Shown piece by piece: positions 63,301 to 64,000 of a stretch of DNA of 64,000 bases. The notes under the pieces are model-generated. The model saw only the letters and a list, made by a program, of their open reading frames with translations, made no database searches and was not told the DNA's origin. The stretch comes from Apostichopus japonicus (lineage: Eukaryota; Echinodermata; Holothuroidea; Aspidochirotida; Stichopodidae): positions 14,051,001 through 14,115,000 of the forward strand of contig NC_092580.1 of assembly GCF_037975245.1 (NCBI RefSeq), given 5' to 3'. The position numbers and the translations under genes are program-made. Each line of letters opens with the position of its first letter. The first letter of the stretch is position 1.

Positions 63301-63884
63301 TGAGTTGCTCCTTGGTCAGTGGTTACCATGGTAACTGATTTTAAGCATTCTTAGTTCACATGCTTCACTAGCTTAGCTTGGGGGGCATCAAAGCAAGATT
63401 GTATGATTGACCTTTAGACCTAGATCTAGACTGGCTACGGAGATGTCAACATCGTATACGATCGAATATCCCCTTACACTTCCCGAATGGTTTGAAAGGA
63501 TTGAACGCTGGTTCCGACTTTGTATTCTCAGTATGAACGGACACCTTTAGAGAAGAGTCTTGAGGACATTGAGAGTAAGATAGAAGAAGTCCAGAACAAG
63601 CATCGACGCCACCGATCCCACCAGGAGGAACCACTTCCCCCGCTCACTCAGGTCCTGAACGGAACCGTCGATGCAGCTGTCATGGGTGGGATTTCCAAAA
63701 TTCGAGAGGTATGTAATCACATTAATCCCACATTCATAGTTTGCAGTATTTGGATTTGTAAGGCTTGTTTTTTCAAACAGCGTAGAGAGTTATAACAGAA
63801 TATCTCTGCTTTATTGTAGTACGAAGCAGTTCAGCCCAAAAAAATGGAAATATGTCAGGTTTTGGAAATGCAAATGATTCTTAT
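1979..63884 (+). CDS. DOCK3/4-like: Partial 36-exon gene for a DOCK3/4-like (DOCK-B) guanine nucleotide exchange factor
   Basis: DOCK-B proteins exchange GDP for GTP on Rac (DOCK4 also on Rap1). Their SH3 domain binds ELMO and their DHR1 domain binds phosphoinositides at the membrane. Joined exons give about 1,508 codons without a stop: SH3 end (residues 1-25), helical linker, DHR1/C2 (about 364-492), armadillo-like helices (about 550-1100), and DHR2 (about 1105 to the window edge). The DOCK-B rather than DOCK-A assignment rests on SERF after the first beta region, YKC before the KLP motif, a WRE motif at the DHR2 start, KVWEYGIP, RPFNRGEKDKNNE and LNGTVDAAVMGG. Both termini are missing; known DOCK3/4 proteins are near 2,000 residues. 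All introns are GT-AG. Introns of about 150-600 bp not listed separately hold nothing I recognise. Divergence along the whole length suggests a fast-evolving orthologue or a lineage-specific paralogue. Confidence 0.93.
3187..3314. mobile_element. Possible hAT-like miniature element
   Basis: The ends read caggcctcgaaattc at the left and, reverse-complemented, caggcctagagtttc at the right, so they form an imperfect inverted repeat of about 15 bp. The flanks are gcattgg and catttgg, similar but not a clean 8-bp duplication. A C16 tract lies inside. No coding capacity. The call is tentative. Confidence 0.35.
7430..7491. repeat. 17-bp tandem repeat, about 3.6 copies
   Basis: The unit gagccaattaagttgcc is repeated with single-base changes (a/g at two positions), and the last copy is cut short. 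Intronic; no function is suggested. Confidence 0.8.
8533..8827 (-). mobile_element. tRNA-derived SINE (Ser/Leu-type head), minus strand
   Basis: Read on the minus strand, it begins at 8827 with a tRNA-like head: box A gtggccgagtggataaggc and box B ggttcggggttcaattccc. A body of about 200 bp follows. It ends near 8533 in an att/atc-rich microsatellite tail. This is the layout of a tRNA-derived SINE transcribed by RNA polymerase III. The acceptor-stem halves do not pair, so it is not a working tRNA gene. Confidence 0.75.
8989..9099. mobile_element. 111-bp pogo/Tigger-like miniature element
   Basis: The two ends are inverted copies starting cagtaaaactctgattatcc (the match extends 4 bp outward into the TA and flank). 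The element is flanked by TA on both sides (8987-8988 and 9100-9101), the target duplication of Tc1/mariner-type elements. The end sequence resembles pogo/Tigger elements with a TTATCCGAA core. The interior has no coding capacity, so it would depend on a transposase elsewhere. Confidence 0.8.
9376..9437 (+). CDS. Exon 2: end of SH3 domain
   Basis: A 62-bp exon after cccacag and before gtaagt. It encodes GLFPASHVHIVKI, the classic GIFPASYIH end of DOCK SH3 domains, then a short polar linker TTDKPQ. It enters in phase 0 and leaves two bases for the codon completed at 15241. Confidence 0.93.
10484..10526. repeat. (TGAA)n/(TAAA)n microsatellite
   Basis: Tetranucleotide run of aatg followed by aata repeats inside an intron. 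Confidence 0.9.
12045..12535. repeat. Foldback (inverted-repeat) element interrupted by a SINE
   Basis: The left arm at about 12045-12170 contains gcttacctgtctcctcacaa and ctggaaacccttcaacactg. The reverse complement of about 12218-12280 repeats the second part, and the reverse complement of about 12456-12535 repeats the first part. The right arm is therefore split by the SINE-like segment at 12281-12455. Related single copies lie at about 1300-1480, 2020-2085, 9445-9615 and 14150-14200. The family is not one I can name. Confidence 0.7.
12281..12455 (-). mobile_element. 5'-truncated SINE copy, minus strand
   Basis: It matches the SINE at 37571-37791 (shared start gatcctcctgcaagcaggaa, shared core through gtgactcgaac) but lacks most of the tRNA-like head at its right end. 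It sits inside the right arm of the foldback element, so it inserted later than that element. Confidence 0.7.
15241..15331 (+). CDS. Exon 3: helical linker after SH3
   Basis: A 91-bp exon after ttttacag and before gtaaaa. It encodes ILEEVVVVLKEWSEI, corresponding to the DOCK segment with the pattern LxxEMTSTLRDWG that follows the SH3 domain and packs against ELMO. It leaves in phase 0. Confidence 0.9.
15332..16850 (+). other. Intron (1.5 kb)
   Basis: AT-rich sequence with a G-rich patch near 16070 and a T-rich 3' end. I see no repeat or exon in it. The 137-residue minus-strand ORF here resembles nothing I recognise. Confidence 0.5.
16851..17144 (+). CDS. Exon 4: N-terminal helical region
   Basis: A 294-bp exon (98 codons) after gtttgcag. 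It ends in ata before gtaagt. It encodes a basic helical segment (GVFKKLAELRRDILS) and then GVIPTVDGDVVDIDHCSIV, which matches the DOCK-B pattern LGLDLVPR...VDPEDISI. The final HKI joins in phase to KSSRR of the exon at 32106. Its last four bases, gata, are also the first four bases of the 16-bp minisatellite that follows. Confidence 0.93.
17141..18013 (+). repeat. 16-bp minisatellite built from the exon's own 5' splice site (about 54 units)
   Basis: The unit is cagatagtaagtcaag with variants (agtagat, agtaaag). It begins with the last exon bases gata and the intron donor gtaagt. The first two units are 20 bp (gatagtaagtatttacagca) and the rest 16 bp. Most units keep an intact gatagtaagt. A few carry gtgagt, ctaagt or ttaagt. 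Reading through from the exon meets an in-frame stop within about seven codons, so only splicing at or near the first donor preserves the protein. Confidence 0.95.
20001..20055. repeat. 25-bp G-rich direct repeat, two copies
   Basis: The segment gggggttagaactggggtag occurs twice in tandem inside a GT/G-rich stretch. Confidence 0.85.
22789..23062. repeat. 137-bp tandem duplication with G-rich ends
   Basis: Copy 1 starts taccgaccgtgagaggtgta at 22789; copy 2 starts taccgactgtgagaggtgta at 22926. Both end in a long run of G clusters (about 22893-22925 and 23029-23057), each able in principle to form a G-quadruplex on the + strand. The copies differ at several positions, so the duplication is not recent. 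Confidence 0.85.
26399..26425. repeat. (TA)n microsatellite
   Basis: Alternating at/ta run interrupted by one gt, inside the 15-kb intron. Confidence 0.9.
29745..29895 (-). repeat. Dispersed repeat, minus-strand copy
   Basis: The reverse complement shares taatgctaatacc, atgcttcaaagcac, cagttcct and ttatctgatagaaa, in the same order, with 54495-54615 on the + strand. The copy here also has cttcaaagcac again as an inverted end near 29730, so it can fold back. Probably a small non-autonomous element of unknown family. Confidence 0.6.
31429..31484. repeat. Imperfect palindrome of about 27-bp arms
   Basis: A G-rich arm ending ggggtggttgt meets its near complement acaaccacc followed by a C-rich arm. 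The centre is ggttgtacaacc at 31451-31462. It could extrude as a hairpin or, transcribed, form a stable intronic stem. Confidence 0.7.
32106..32242 (+). CDS. Exon 5: beta-rich segment before DHR1
   Basis: A 137-bp exon after cttacag and before gtaagc. It encodes DIPAVYNIHFHLL and then EVYFSLYDAKEKKFI, matching the DOCK-B pattern HHLFVQMKSL...EVIFSLFDSKEN. It leaves two bases (ag) completed by the next exon to serine. Confidence 0.94.
32524..32605 (+). CDS. Exon 6: SERF segment
   Basis: An 82-bp exon after ctccatag and before gtgagt. With the preceding bases it gives SERFLCRFNAHGTPLDPE and ends NIMAVFT. SERF at this place is the DOCK-B form; DOCK-A proteins have SENY. Confidence 0.94.
32757..33054 (-). 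mobile_element. tRNA-derived SINE with (ATT)n tail, minus strand
   Basis: Read on the minus strand from 33054: tRNA-like head gtggccaattggctaaggc and box B ggttcgattcctgcc, then a core with gtgtccttgggcaag, then gtaaagcgctatataaat, and an (att)n tail at 32757-32776. The core and end resemble SINEs common in marine invertebrates. I do not give a family name. Confidence 0.8.
34237..34548. mobile_element. 312-bp hAT-like non-autonomous element with perfect 8-bp target duplication
   Basis: Ends are caggcacgtagcca (left) and, reverse-complemented, caggcgagtagcca (right): 12 of 14 bases agree. Both sides are flanked by gtgtgaag (34229-34236 and 34549-34556). An 8-bp duplication with CAG-type ends is the hallmark of the hAT superfamily. 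A G14 tract follows the left end. Overlapping ORFs inside are not transposase-like, so this is a miniature element mobilised in trans. Confidence 0.88.
35051..35168 (+). CDS. Exon 7: pre-DHR1 segment
   Basis: A 118-bp exon after tttttcag and before gtacgt. It encodes DLSPEDVSRDLYLTCHI and VRRPYGCG, matching DLGSSELRKDIYITVHI and YRRPFGC of DOCK-B proteins. One base is left over. Confidence 0.94.
35169..36359 (+). other. Intron (1.2 kb) largely filled by a hAT-like element
   Basis: The 620-bp element at 35372-35991 takes up about half of the intron. The rest is plain AT-rich sequence with a pyrimidine-rich 3' end. Confidence 0.7.
35372..35991. mobile_element. 620-bp hAT-like non-autonomous element
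   Basis: The ends are exact inverted copies, cagggatgtaagt at the left and acttacatccctg at the right. Flanks are atatgata and atgtgata, an 8-bp duplication with one mismatch. Two 72-bp-spaced direct copies (35806-35869 and 35878-35930) sharing gtgtgtaagtagtcag lie in the right half. No transposase ORF is present. Confidence 0.8.
36360..36429 (+). CDS. Exon 8: DEDKRHF segment
   Basis: A 70-bp exon after actctcag and before gtgagt. It gives VENLQDLL and GDEDKRHFKMKI, aligned with the family segment that ends in a D-rich loop before the HF or LK strand. It leaves two bases completed to cysteine by the next exon. Confidence 0.9.
36918..37339. mobile_element. 422-bp hAT-like non-autonomous element
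   Basis: The left end cagggatgtgccca and the reverse-complemented right end cagggatgagccca differ at one base of 14. The flanking direct repeat is cttagt versus cttaat, imperfect and only 6 bp, so the target duplication is not decisive. The right end is GC-rich with repeated gctgggcgg motifs. Confidence 0.65.
37426..37514 (+). CDS. Exon 9: helix before DHR1
   Basis: An 89-bp exon after cacctcag and before gtaggt. It encodes EFHQQHDMIIRGVDRACKQI, matching the ...WYQIHENIIKKLNARYN helix of DOCK-B proteins. One base is left over, completed to glycine. Confidence 0.92.
37571..37791 (-). mobile_element. tRNA-derived SINE, minus strand, fuller copy
   Basis: The minus strand from 37791 reads gagtgttagctcagtggtta (box A region), then a region of tRNA size and ccccggttcgagtcactcc (box B). 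The body follows and ends at gatc near 37571. The copy at 12281-12455 shares the body but lacks most of the head. The tRNA-like promoter and the repeated copies support a SINE. Confidence 0.8.
38689..40090. repeat. 34-bp minisatellite, about 41 units
   Basis: Each unit combines cataccagaaaccacatcct with cattgctttataag. Units are very uniform, with a few recurrent variants (gtttatgag, catagctttat, ggcacacc, acaacactct). Some variant combinations recur in blocks, such as the acaacactctc units near 39360 and 40030, pointing to duplication of several units at a time. Confidence 0.96.
40707..40814 (+). CDS. Exon 10: lead-in to DHR1
   Basis: A 108-bp exon after ctgacag and before gttagt. It encodes KLQVLQGQFETLIFN and RKLGFSDIINP, matching the family pattern TRKLGFSNIIMPG just upstream of DHR1. 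One base is left over. Confidence 0.94.
41438..41550 (+). CDS. Exon 11: start of DHR1 (C2-like) domain
   Basis: A 113-bp exon after tttgcag and before gtacgt. It gives DDQRNDLYVILDSAKF and AVQITVCAVDGTGQVL, the first beta strands of the DHR1 fold (family pattern RNDLYITIERGEF, VEVTMFIVDSSGQ). In DOCK1 this domain binds PtdIns(3,4,5)P3. The usual basic GGKSVARN loop is shortened to FNNKKA. Confidence 0.95.
41551..44378 (+). other. Intron (2.8 kb) containing a PIF/Harbinger-like element
   Basis: The 1,695-bp element at 41736-43430 starts 186 bp after the donor. Downstream of it lies about 950 bp of plain intron with a T-rich patch near 43700. Confidence 0.75.
41736..43430. mobile_element. 1,695-bp PIF/Harbinger-like element, non-autonomous
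   Basis: The terminal 35 bases are perfect inverted copies, starting ggcaccatatacaaaatcag at 41736 and ending at 43430. Both sides are flanked by TAA (41733-41735 and 43431-43433). A 3-bp TWA-type duplication with GG-starting ends fits the PIF/Harbinger superfamily. The only ORFs inside are overlapping ones of about 100-120 codons (42772-43207) without a recognisable DDE nuclease or MADF/Myb motif, so it looks unable to move itself. The identity of the ends over 35 bp suggests a fairly young insertion. Confidence 0.8.
44379..44547 (+). CDS. Exon 12: DHR1 middle strands
   Basis: A 169-bp exon after caatgcag and before gtaagt. It encodes SYTLTSGAAMRWNENIKFRM and MHIRFEIR, matching the family pattern SEYHSFVLYHNNSPRWSE...HIRFEFRH. 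The tryptophan after the loop and the final FRH-like strand are kept as W and FEIR. One base is left over. Confidence 0.95.
44700..45140. repeat. 180-bp tandem repeat, about 2.3 copies
   Basis: The segment starting aacaatagaaagcc occurs at 44739, 44919 and 45103. The first two copies share nearly 160 bases including gattatacaatctggaacct. The third copy is truncated, and a diverged piece (ggaatgctatttaaaaatcc) reappears near 45246. Intronic. Confidence 0.9.
45474..45574 (+). CDS. Exon 13: end of DHR1
   Basis: A 101-bp exon after ttttccag and before gtcagt. It gives KKLCGIAFIRLTKDD and VENGEHSLFVYK, matching KKLFGFSFVPLMQEDGRTL and DGTHELIVHK, the last strands of DHR1. Phase 0 at the end. Confidence 0.95.
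46212..46383 (+). CDS. Exon 14: linker ending in the CSTKLTQN motif
   Basis: A 172-bp exon after gtccacag and before gtacgt. It encodes CPEQTVLKPADYIKLP, then a divergent loop, then VCSTKLTQN, one of the most strongly conserved DOCK motifs. The cysteine straight after the YK of the preceding exon is the DOCK-B form. One base is left, completed to glycine as in DOCK4 (QNG). Confidence 0.96.
46384..47939 (+). other. Intron (1.6 kb)
   Basis: No exon or element was recognised. A short direct repeat, tttaaccgacgatca, occurs twice at about 46940-46985. The last 30 bases are T-rich before acaag. Confidence 0.6.
47940..48037 (+). CDS. Exon 15: LLKWRT segment
   Basis: A 98-bp exon after aaaacaag and before gtaaga. 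It gives GNVVQLLKWRTNMNKLD and ends KGDDIVV, matching NGDMLDLLKWRTHPDKI and DGSEIVK of DOCK4. This opens the armadillo-like helical region. Confidence 0.95.
48823..48906 (+). CDS. Exon 16: armadillo-like helix
   Basis: An 84-bp exon after ttttcacag and before gtaagt, phase 0 on both sides. It encodes VLSDILDSLFEILDLKK and KPVFKAL, matching FLQDTLDTLFGILDE and KVFDSLV. Confidence 0.95.
49618..49718 (+). CDS. Exon 17: armadillo-like helix
   Basis: A 101-bp exon after catacag and before gtaagt. It gives VYIINTLNHQRYKSF and VLDNYLRGQFSSSTLH, matching VHIINLLQDSKFHHFKPVMDT and its YIESHFAGAL continuation. Two bases are left over. Confidence 0.94.
50026..50335 (+). repeat. 310-bp polypyrimidine tract
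   Basis: An almost pure C/T run on the + strand made of cctccctc, ttccctc and similar words, ending about 65 bp before the next exon's acceptor. Such tracts can form triplex (H-DNA) structures and may also act as an extended 3' splice pyrimidine region. The arginine/glycine-rich ORFs on the minus strand here are artefacts of the base composition. Confidence 0.95.
50400..50528 (+). CDS. Exon 18: armadillo-like helices
   Basis: A 129-bp exon after ctacag and before gtaagt. It encodes FLLSRLTENIQHASDDTKF and LLGLQHFFKLIFMSHTN, matching the pattern DLIKVLKWYVD and VLKAQEYIFKYIVQSRRL. Two bases (ca) are completed to glutamine by the next exon. Confidence 0.93.
51218..51326 (+). CDS. Exon 19: armadillo-like helix
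   Basis: A 109-bp exon after ttgaacag, ending in cag before gtatca. It gives QLDIVEKIRDLIDSLNELM and KPNLEDLQ. It aligns with the EEFRCCIQELLMSVRFFL helix of DOCK4 only by pattern. The donor gtatca is weak, and a (TCTG)n microsatellite follows 7 bases into the intron. Confidence 0.9.
51334..51380. repeat. (TCTG)n/(TCGG)n microsatellite next to a splice donor
   Basis: About seven gtct copies followed by three ggtc copies, starting 7 bases inside the intron after the weak donor gtatca. Confidence 0.95.
51550..51745 (+). CDS. Exon 20: armadillo-like helices
   Basis: A 196-bp exon after ctttgtag and before gtgagt. It encodes GIYTVDEVCQFTVDILGSI, LLLAKLNCILDTV and SPLFHDM, matching LFDVREVANLVQDTLGSLP, AIKLQCIGKTVESQLY of DOCK4. 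One base is left over. Confidence 0.94.
52289..52446 (+). CDS. Exon 21: armadillo-like helices
   Basis: A 158-bp exon after atctccag and before gtagtc. It gives RRVFVRPIIPQLKEHLAKQ and CVDILSEMLSLLQ, matching SRYILLPVVLHHLHIHLQEQ and CARILSNVFCLI. Phase 0 at the end; the donor is weaker than average. Confidence 0.94.
52661..52777 (+). CDS. Exon 22: armadillo-like helix
   Basis: A 117-bp exon after atgtctag and before gtgagt, phase 0 on both sides. It encodes IGLISKEVMPSLLYVMNSRL followed by a charged ESRDELKRQEV. The helix corresponds to VLEEIDVIVASLLDILLRT of DOCK4, but the long inserts of DOCK3/4 after it are reduced. Confidence 0.9.
52778..54010 (+). other. Intron (1.2 kb) almost wholly a 38-bp minisatellite
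   Basis: About 150 bp of unique sequence with a G10 tract follows the donor; then the tandem array runs to within 60 bp of the acceptor. Confidence 0.85.
52930..53952. repeat. 38-bp minisatellite with higher-order structure (about 27 units)
   Basis: The unit joins tatggctggagacacattat with acgactagggacacatca. Two levels of longer repetition are visible. A 76-bp dimer in which one half has gggacatatc and the other catatgactag recurs between 53190 and 53520. A multi-unit block with cattacactactaggg and cacatcctgtgg recurs at about 53040, 53570 and 53760. Confidence 0.95.
54011..54207 (+). CDS. Exon 23: armadillo-like helices with the WxxMNMV motif
   Basis: A 197-bp exon after tcttgcag and before gtaagt. 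It gives CLLTLLSIMEEKHYKTF, FLSKLFVGFNGIC and WITMNMVCNR, matching FVACLLSLLRQMTDRHYQ, FLLQIFTVFRILI and DWTVMRLVANN. Two bases are left, completed to arginine. Confidence 0.95.
54495..54615 (+). repeat. Dispersed repeat, plus-strand copy
   Basis: Shares taatgctaatacc, catgcttcaaagcac, acagttccta and ttatctgatagaaa in order with the reverse complement of 29745-29895. The family is not identified. Confidence 0.6.
55355..55776. mobile_element. 422-bp hAT-like non-autonomous element close to an acceptor
   Basis: The left end caggcatgagact and the reverse-complemented right end cagggatgagact differ at one base of 13. Attgtt flanks both sides (55349-55354 and 55777-55782), a 6-bp rather than 8-bp direct repeat. 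The interior has T15 and T20 tracts and cgcg words. The right end lies 38 bp from the exon at 55815, so the element has become the upstream part of that 3' splice region. Confidence 0.7.
55815..55887 (+). CDS. Exon 24: helix
   Basis: A 73-bp exon after attacag and before gtaagc. It encodes VMLRAIKYFSADLQ and the acidic SDEGSLD, matching NNVIITTVLYLSDALRKNF of DOCK4. Phase 0 at the end. Confidence 0.92.
56476..56638 (+). CDS. Exon 25: KYGDMR-type segment
   Basis: A 163-bp exon after ttactag and before gtgagt. It gives LWREFFELTVRYVTQDCLKF, EKFGDLRLDMA and WNSLG, matching the very conserved IWDSYFYLAVIFINQLCLQ, EKYGDMR and MWQNLG. One base is left over, completed to glycine. Confidence 0.96.
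57166..57317 (+). CDS. Exon 26: segment before DHR2
   Basis: A 152-bp exon after tttgccag and before gttcgt. It encodes SFLDVSLVPDTTIRRVVMPL and LFDVIKWEWQQQKDL, matching PFLEVTLIPQPDLRNVMIPI and FHDMMDWEQRRSGN of DOCK-B. The KWEWQ/DWEQ form separates it from DOCK-A, which has MQCEF. Confidence 0.95.
57318..58075 (+). other. Intron (0.76 kb)
   Basis: The open frame of exon 26 continues to about 57590, but the residues after the donor no longer resemble the family, and the next exon joins in phase. A degenerate hAT-like end word (ccctggttttcaaagtaggg) lies at about 57660. Nothing else is seen. Confidence 0.6.
58076..58164 (+). CDS. Exon 27: segment before DHR2
   Basis: An 89-bp exon after gtttag and before gtaagt. 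It gives EMVLIDSVDDKV and GDEKYAAIFRE, matching EAKLIDKLDSLM and GDETYRELFN. Two bases are left, completed to isoleucine. Confidence 0.94.
58165..58913 (+). other. Intron (0.75 kb)
   Basis: Contains a G14 tract at about 58421-58434 and a second G-rich patch near 58574. No exon or element was recognised. Confidence 0.6.
58914..59070 (+). CDS. Exon 28: start of catalytic DHR2 domain
   Basis: A 157-bp exon after ttttacag and before gtaagt. It encodes MMEKLKTEDWREQGEELVG, LFERLIDYR and ends in ATHSLI, matching LLKKIERETWRESG, LMERLLDYRD and GCTVSLL of DOCK4. The GPYPSL stretch that precedes WRE in DOCK3/4 is absent. The last 21 exon bases are duplicated twice more, with the donor, in the next intron. 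Confidence 0.95.
59050..59400 (+). repeat. Exon-end/donor triplication: 114-119-bp tandem repeat, three copies
   Basis: Each copy begins with the exon end gtgccacacacagcttgata, continues through gtaagta and runs about 95 bp into intron sequence ending gaggatagaatgggg. Donors lie at 59071, 59185 and 59304. Extending the exon to the second donor adds 114 bp that carry an in-frame TAG at about 59092, so only the first donor preserves the protein. The copies differ at only a few positions. Confidence 0.95.
59549..59758 (+). CDS. Exon 29: DHR2 lobe A helices
   Basis: A 210-bp exon after tctcgtag and before gtgtgt, phase 0 on both sides. It gives GFYKDEVIRDIYKRH, YYEAACTLELHAKTLNW and KERLYDEILQIVDKGK, matching NFYKTELNKEEMYIRYIHKL, FTEAAYTLLLYDELLEW and the FDRGK end. 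The sequence between W and KER is about ten residues shorter than in DOCK3/4. Confidence 0.96.
60000..60089 (+). CDS. Exon 30: DHR2 lobe A
   Basis: A 90-bp exon after tttttag and before gtaagt, phase 0 on both sides. It encodes VWEYGIPILKELEEQYEKNF and FDYPKVSSVL, matching SWEFGIPLCRELACQYES and YDYQSLS of DOCK3. The GIP after WEY is a DOCK-B feature. Confidence 0.95.
60090..61095 (+). other. Intron (1.0 kb)
   Basis: A 143-codon ORF at 60182-60613 and a short internal similarity (aacttacatcgg/aactccttaccttctg at 60240 and 60505) are the only structures seen. The ORF does not resemble a known protein. Confidence 0.5.
61096..61206 (+). CDS. Exon 31: DHR2 lobe B start
   Basis: A 111-bp exon after ttcatcag and before gtaaga, phase 0 on both sides. 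It gives KKRAEFFEKISS and VYFKIDFYGPFP, matching MMEASLYDKIMD and FFRVGFYGKKFP. The glycine-tyrosine loop FYG that starts the beta lobe is kept. Confidence 0.95.
61645..61789 (+). CDS. Exon 32: DHR2 lobe B
   Basis: A 145-bp exon after ttccgcag; the donor gtatcc is weak, but the phase and the next exon demand it. It encodes KSFVFKGAPFDK and LQSDFPKARGW, matching KEFVCRGHDYER and MLNEFPHAIAM. One base is left, completed to tyrosine. Confidence 0.92.
62425..62594 (+). CDS. Exon 33: DHR2 segment with the RPF...GxKDKxNE motif
   Basis: A 170-bp exon after tgatgcag and before gtatgc. It gives VEPVPDMLDMFLG, YYKYYKIKKFKFDRPFNRG and EKDKNNELK, matching VTPIPE, FYKVNHIWKFRYDRPFHKG and TKDKENEFK of DOCK4. 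This is the best conserved part of the protein and the clearest evidence for DOCK-B. Confidence 0.97.
62952..63038 (+). CDS. Exon 34: DHR2 LWxERT segment
   Basis: An 87-bp exon after tcggtag and before gtaagt, phase 0 on both sides. It encodes TLWLERTVLTTARELPDLL and VWSEI, matching SLWVERTSLYLVQSLPGI and RWFEV. Confidence 0.96.
63532..63708 (+). CDS. Exon 35: DHR2 lobe C with the nucleotide-sensor region
   Basis: A 177-bp exon after attctcag and before gtatgt, phase 0 on both sides. It gives TPLEKSLEDIESKIEE, a basic histidine/arginine-rich stretch, then LNGTVDAAVMGGISKI. The last matches LNGVIDAAVNGG of DOCK3/4 and VDPAVMGG of DOCK1/2. In DOCK2 and DOCK9 structures the alpha-10 insert here carries a valine that senses the bound nucleotide and magnesium. 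The valine-containing motif is kept, so the domain is probably catalytic. Confidence 0.96.
63820..63884 (+). CDS. Exon 36: DHR2 lobe C, last exon in window
   Basis: A 65-bp exon after attgtag and before gtaagc. It encodes YEAVQPKKMEICQVLEMQMI, matching KEYILSHPEDGEKIARLREL by pattern. With the preceding exon the join reads GGISKIREYEAVQP, which lacks about six residues (the YQEAFF part) present in DOCK3/4, and the helix after it is about four residues shorter. The rest of DHR2 and the C-terminal tail lie beyond the window. Confidence 0.85.
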
Positions 63885-64000
63885 GTAAGCACCAGGGTAT
63901 GGCCAGTGGCGACGAATTTCATTCTTTGCAAGGAAATTTTCTGCTAGACTTTCCTTTCCTTCGCAATCTTCTAGTACATTCACACGAATGAAAGGTTTAA

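Overview
The window is eukaryotic. It is one strand-consistent, intron-rich protein-coding gene on the + strand, cut off at both window edges. I could join 36 coding exons (1979 to 63884, about 4.5 kb of coding sequence, about 1,500 codons). Every junction uses a GT donor and an AG acceptor, and the reading phase is kept across every junction. The protein is a DOCK-family guanine nucleotide exchange factor of the DOCK-B (DOCK3/DOCK4, fly Sponge) type. The order is: end of an SH3 domain, helical linker, C2-like DHR1 lipid-binding domain, a long armadillo-like helical region, and most of the catalytic DHR2 domain. The first exon(s), promoter, last part of DHR2, C-terminal tail and 3' UTR lie outside the window. 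The protein is clearly homologous along its whole length but looks more divergent than I would expect for a DOCK3/4 orthologue.

Layout: 1-17144 holds four exons (SH3 end and linker) separated by introns of about 1.5-7.4 kb. 17145-32105 is a single intron of about 15 kb. 32106-46383 holds ten exons that run up to and through DHR1. 47940-58164 holds thirteen compactly spaced exons of the armadillo-like region. 58914-63884 holds nine exons of DHR2. No second gene, rRNA, functional tRNA or CRISPR array was found. Long ORFs elsewhere are antisense shadows, low-complexity sequence or parts of mobile elements.

The introns carry many mobile elements whose ends can be read directly: a 1.7-kb PIF/Harbinger-like element with 35-bp inverted ends and a TAA duplication, several hAT-like miniature elements (one with a perfect 8-bp target duplication), a 111-bp pogo/Tigger-like miniature element, tRNA-derived SINEs and a foldback repeat split by a SINE. 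There are also three large minisatellites (16-, 34- and 38-bp units). The first begins exactly at an exon's splice donor and repeats that donor more than 50 times. A second exon end in the same gene has been triplicated together with its donor.

Organism: AT-rich DNA, long introns, poly-G/poly-C tracts and SINEs with a tRNA head and (ATT)n tail point to a marine invertebrate, perhaps an echinoderm such as a sea cucumber. This is an inference with low to moderate confidence. All similarity statements rest on remembered family sequences, not on a database search.
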